Source: CBDCWA01 sp046048295
Lineage (GTDB): Bacteria > Pseudomonadota > Alphaproteobacteria > Rhizobiales > Hyphomicrobiaceae
Length of the DNA: 7,506 nt
Assembly (NCBI GenBank): GCA_046048295.1
Contig: JBJOGJ010000193.1
Coordinates: 1-7,506, forward strand
Direction: 5' to 3'
The translations under genes and the position numbers were made by a program. The notes beneath the pieces were generated by a model. That model saw only the letters and a program-made list of their open reading frames with translations, did no database searches and was not told the DNA's origin. The first letter of the stretch is position 1. Each line of letters opens with the position of its first letter. Positions 6,502 through 7,506 of the stretch are shown here, piece by piece.

Positions 6502-7227
6502 ATGGCAGAGAGACCCACCCGGGCTATGGTACTTGCCGCAGGCCTCGGTACACGCATGCGTCCGTTGACGGATGAACTGCCGAAGCCGCTGGTGCGCTTC
6601 AATGGTAGGGCGCTTCTCGATCACGTGCTCGACCGGCTGTCAGAGGGCGGCTTCGAGGAAGCCATCGTCAATGTCCATTATCTGGCGGATCTGATCGAAG
6701 CGCATCTCGTGGGCCGGTCCAGGCCGAAAATCCGGATCTCCGACGAGCGGGGACGGCTGCTCGACACCGGGGGCGGCGTAACGGCGGCATTGCCGCTGCT
6801 GGGCGAGGCGCCATTCCTCATTCACAATTCGGATTCGGTCTGGCTGGAGGGTGTCGGCTCCAGTCTCGGGCGCCTAGTCGACAGCTGGGATGGGGACCGG
6901 ATGGACAGCCTCATGCTGATGGCGCCGATTGCCCGCAGCCTCGGTTACGATGGGCGCGGCGATTTCTATCTCGATGGTGATGGCCTCGTCAGCCGCCGGC
7001 GTCCCGGCGAATTTGCGCCGTTCGTCTTCACCGGCGTCTCCATAGCGCATCCGCGCATGTTCAATGACGCTCCCGATGGCGCTTTTTCGCTGAACAAACT
7101 GTGGGACAAGGCGATCGAGGCTGGTCGCCTCTACGGCGTTCGGCTAGACGGGATCTGGATGCATATCGGTACGCCCGAAGCGCTGACCGATGCCGAGAGG
7201 TTCATTGCGGGTGAGCAACAGGGCTGA
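6502..7227 (+). CDS. murU: MurU-type N-acetylmuramate-1-phosphate uridylyltransferase
   Basis: MurU uses UTP to convert MurNAc-1-phosphate into UDP-MurNAc, the step after AmgK in the recycling route that bypasses MurA/MurB and therefore fosfomycin. The protein (241 aa from this start) has the Rossmann-like nucleotidyltransferase signature LAAGLGTRMRPLT (11-23) and KP (28-29). It also has DTGGGV (88-93), metal-site NSD (109-111), FTG (176-178), NKLW (198-201) and a C-terminal WMHIGTPEAL (219-228). Three ATG codons stand in tandem (6496, 6499, 6502). GAGGA at 6491-6495 touches the first but is 6 bases from the third, so I prefer 6502; starting at 6496 would overlap the tsaE-amgK stop as ATGA and add two Met. 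A related sugar-1-phosphate nucleotidyltransferase (mannose- or glucose-1-phosphate type) is the alternative, made less likely by the amgK neighbour. Confidence 0.88.
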   Translation: MAERPTRAMVLAAGLGTRMRPLTDELPKPLVRFNGRALLDHVLDRLSEGGFEEAIVNVHYLADLIEAHLVGRSRPKIRISDERGRLLDTGGGVTAALPLLGEAPFLIHNSDSVWLEGVGSSLGRLVDSWDGDRMDSLMLMAPIARSLGYDGRGDFYLDGDGLVSRRRPGEFAPFVFTGVSIAHPRMFNDAPDGAFSLNKLWDKAIEAGRLYGVRLDGIWMHIGTPEALTDAERFIAGEQQG

Positions 7228-7506
7228 TCATGCAGGGGGTGGCGACGCGCTCGGTCTTGGTGTCGTCTTCAACGTGCCTTCGTCATCGGCGTTCCTGCGA
7301 TCGCTGGCGCAAGCGGTACTGAACGGGGACCTGCCGCGTGCCGGCGGCGTTGCACCCTCTCCGGATGAGTTGCCCGACGTCACGATCCTGCTTCCGACGC
7401 GCCGGGCGGCCCGTGTGCTGCAGGAACATTTCCTCGATGTGGCGGGCGGCCGAGCCATGCTGCTGCCGCGGATCCGCGCAATCGCAGAGCCCAACGAAGA
7501 TCTTTC
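7211..7506 (+). CDS. addB: AddB, double-strand break repair helicase-nuclease subunit (5' part only)
   Basis: Only the first 98 codons lie in the window; the frame is open to the edge. The visible part contains GVVFNVPSSSAFLRSLAQ (residues 17-34), TILLPTRRAARVL (58-70) and MLLPRIRAIAEPNED (83-97). This is the N-terminal pattern of alphaproteobacterial AddB, the partner of AddA in the complex that resects double-strand breaks up to Chi-like sites. The start is GTG at 7211, inside the last 17 bases of murU; GAGAGG at 7195-7200 is a possible Shine-Dalgarno, 10 bases away. There is no ATG in this frame before the conserved region, and the ATG at 7230 is in another frame. The overlap suggests translational coupling to murU. 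addA is expected just beyond the edge. Confidence 0.85.
   Translation, partial: MSNRADHAGGGDALGLGVVFNVPSSSAFLRSLAQAVLNGDLPRAGGVAPSPDELPDVTILLPTRRAARVLQEHFLDVAGGRAMLLPRIRAIAEPNEDL

Noticed and set aside
7230..7232. ATG at 7230 as an alternative addB start
   Set aside because: It is in a different frame from the conserved NVPSS and LLPTRRAAR segments; only the GTG at 7211 leads into them.
7228..7494. 88-codon minus-strand frame at the right edge
   Set aside because: Antisense to the conserved start of addB; arginine/serine-rich shadow translation.

Overview
The window is a stretch of GC-rich alphaproteobacterial chromosome, most like the Hyphomicrobiales (Rhizobiales). The main reason is its gene set. 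It has a DivL-type histidine-kinase-like cell-cycle regulator in which tyrosine replaces the phospho-acceptor histidine. This is followed by a fused TsaE-AmgK gene, a MurU-type nucleotidyltransferase and the start of an alphaproteobacterial-type addB. Nothing points to a mobile element, prophage, CRISPR array or recent transfer; it reads as core chromosome.

Layout. Minus strand, left part: tRNA-Glu(UUC) at 26-100 with its own compact promoter (104-139), preceded by recJ (191-2038), whose start codon has a strong Shine-Dalgarno. A hairpin just after recJ could end its transcript and overlaps the -35 region of the tRNA promoter. An intergenic region of 363 bp (2039-2401) separates recJ from a divergent plus-strand gene series. 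It holds two short inverted repeats, each carrying or touching a GANTC (CcrM-type) site. One of them lies over a candidate -10 box for divL.

Plus strand, right part: divL (2402-4897), then after 45 bp tsaE-amgK (4943-6499, TTG start), then murU (6502-7227, abutting or overlapping the previous stop), then addB (7211 to the window edge, GTG start inside the end of murU). The last three genes are packed tightly enough to be one translationally coupled transcript, and divL may belong to it.

How the genes work together. DivL controls the CckA-CtrA cell-cycle phosphorelay. TsaE is the ATPase of the essential t6A37 tRNA modification complex. AmgK and MurU are consecutive enzymes that turn recycled MurNAc into UDP-MurNAc for peptidoglycan synthesis. 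AddB is one half of the AddAB double-strand-break repair helicase-nuclease, and RecJ is a single-strand 5'-3' exonuclease of the recombination repair pathways. The common thread is growth, division and repair housekeeping. The most noteworthy points are the tyrosine H-box of DivL, the covalent TsaE-AmgK fusion, and the dyad over the putative divL promoter. I did not find evidence for a wholly new system.
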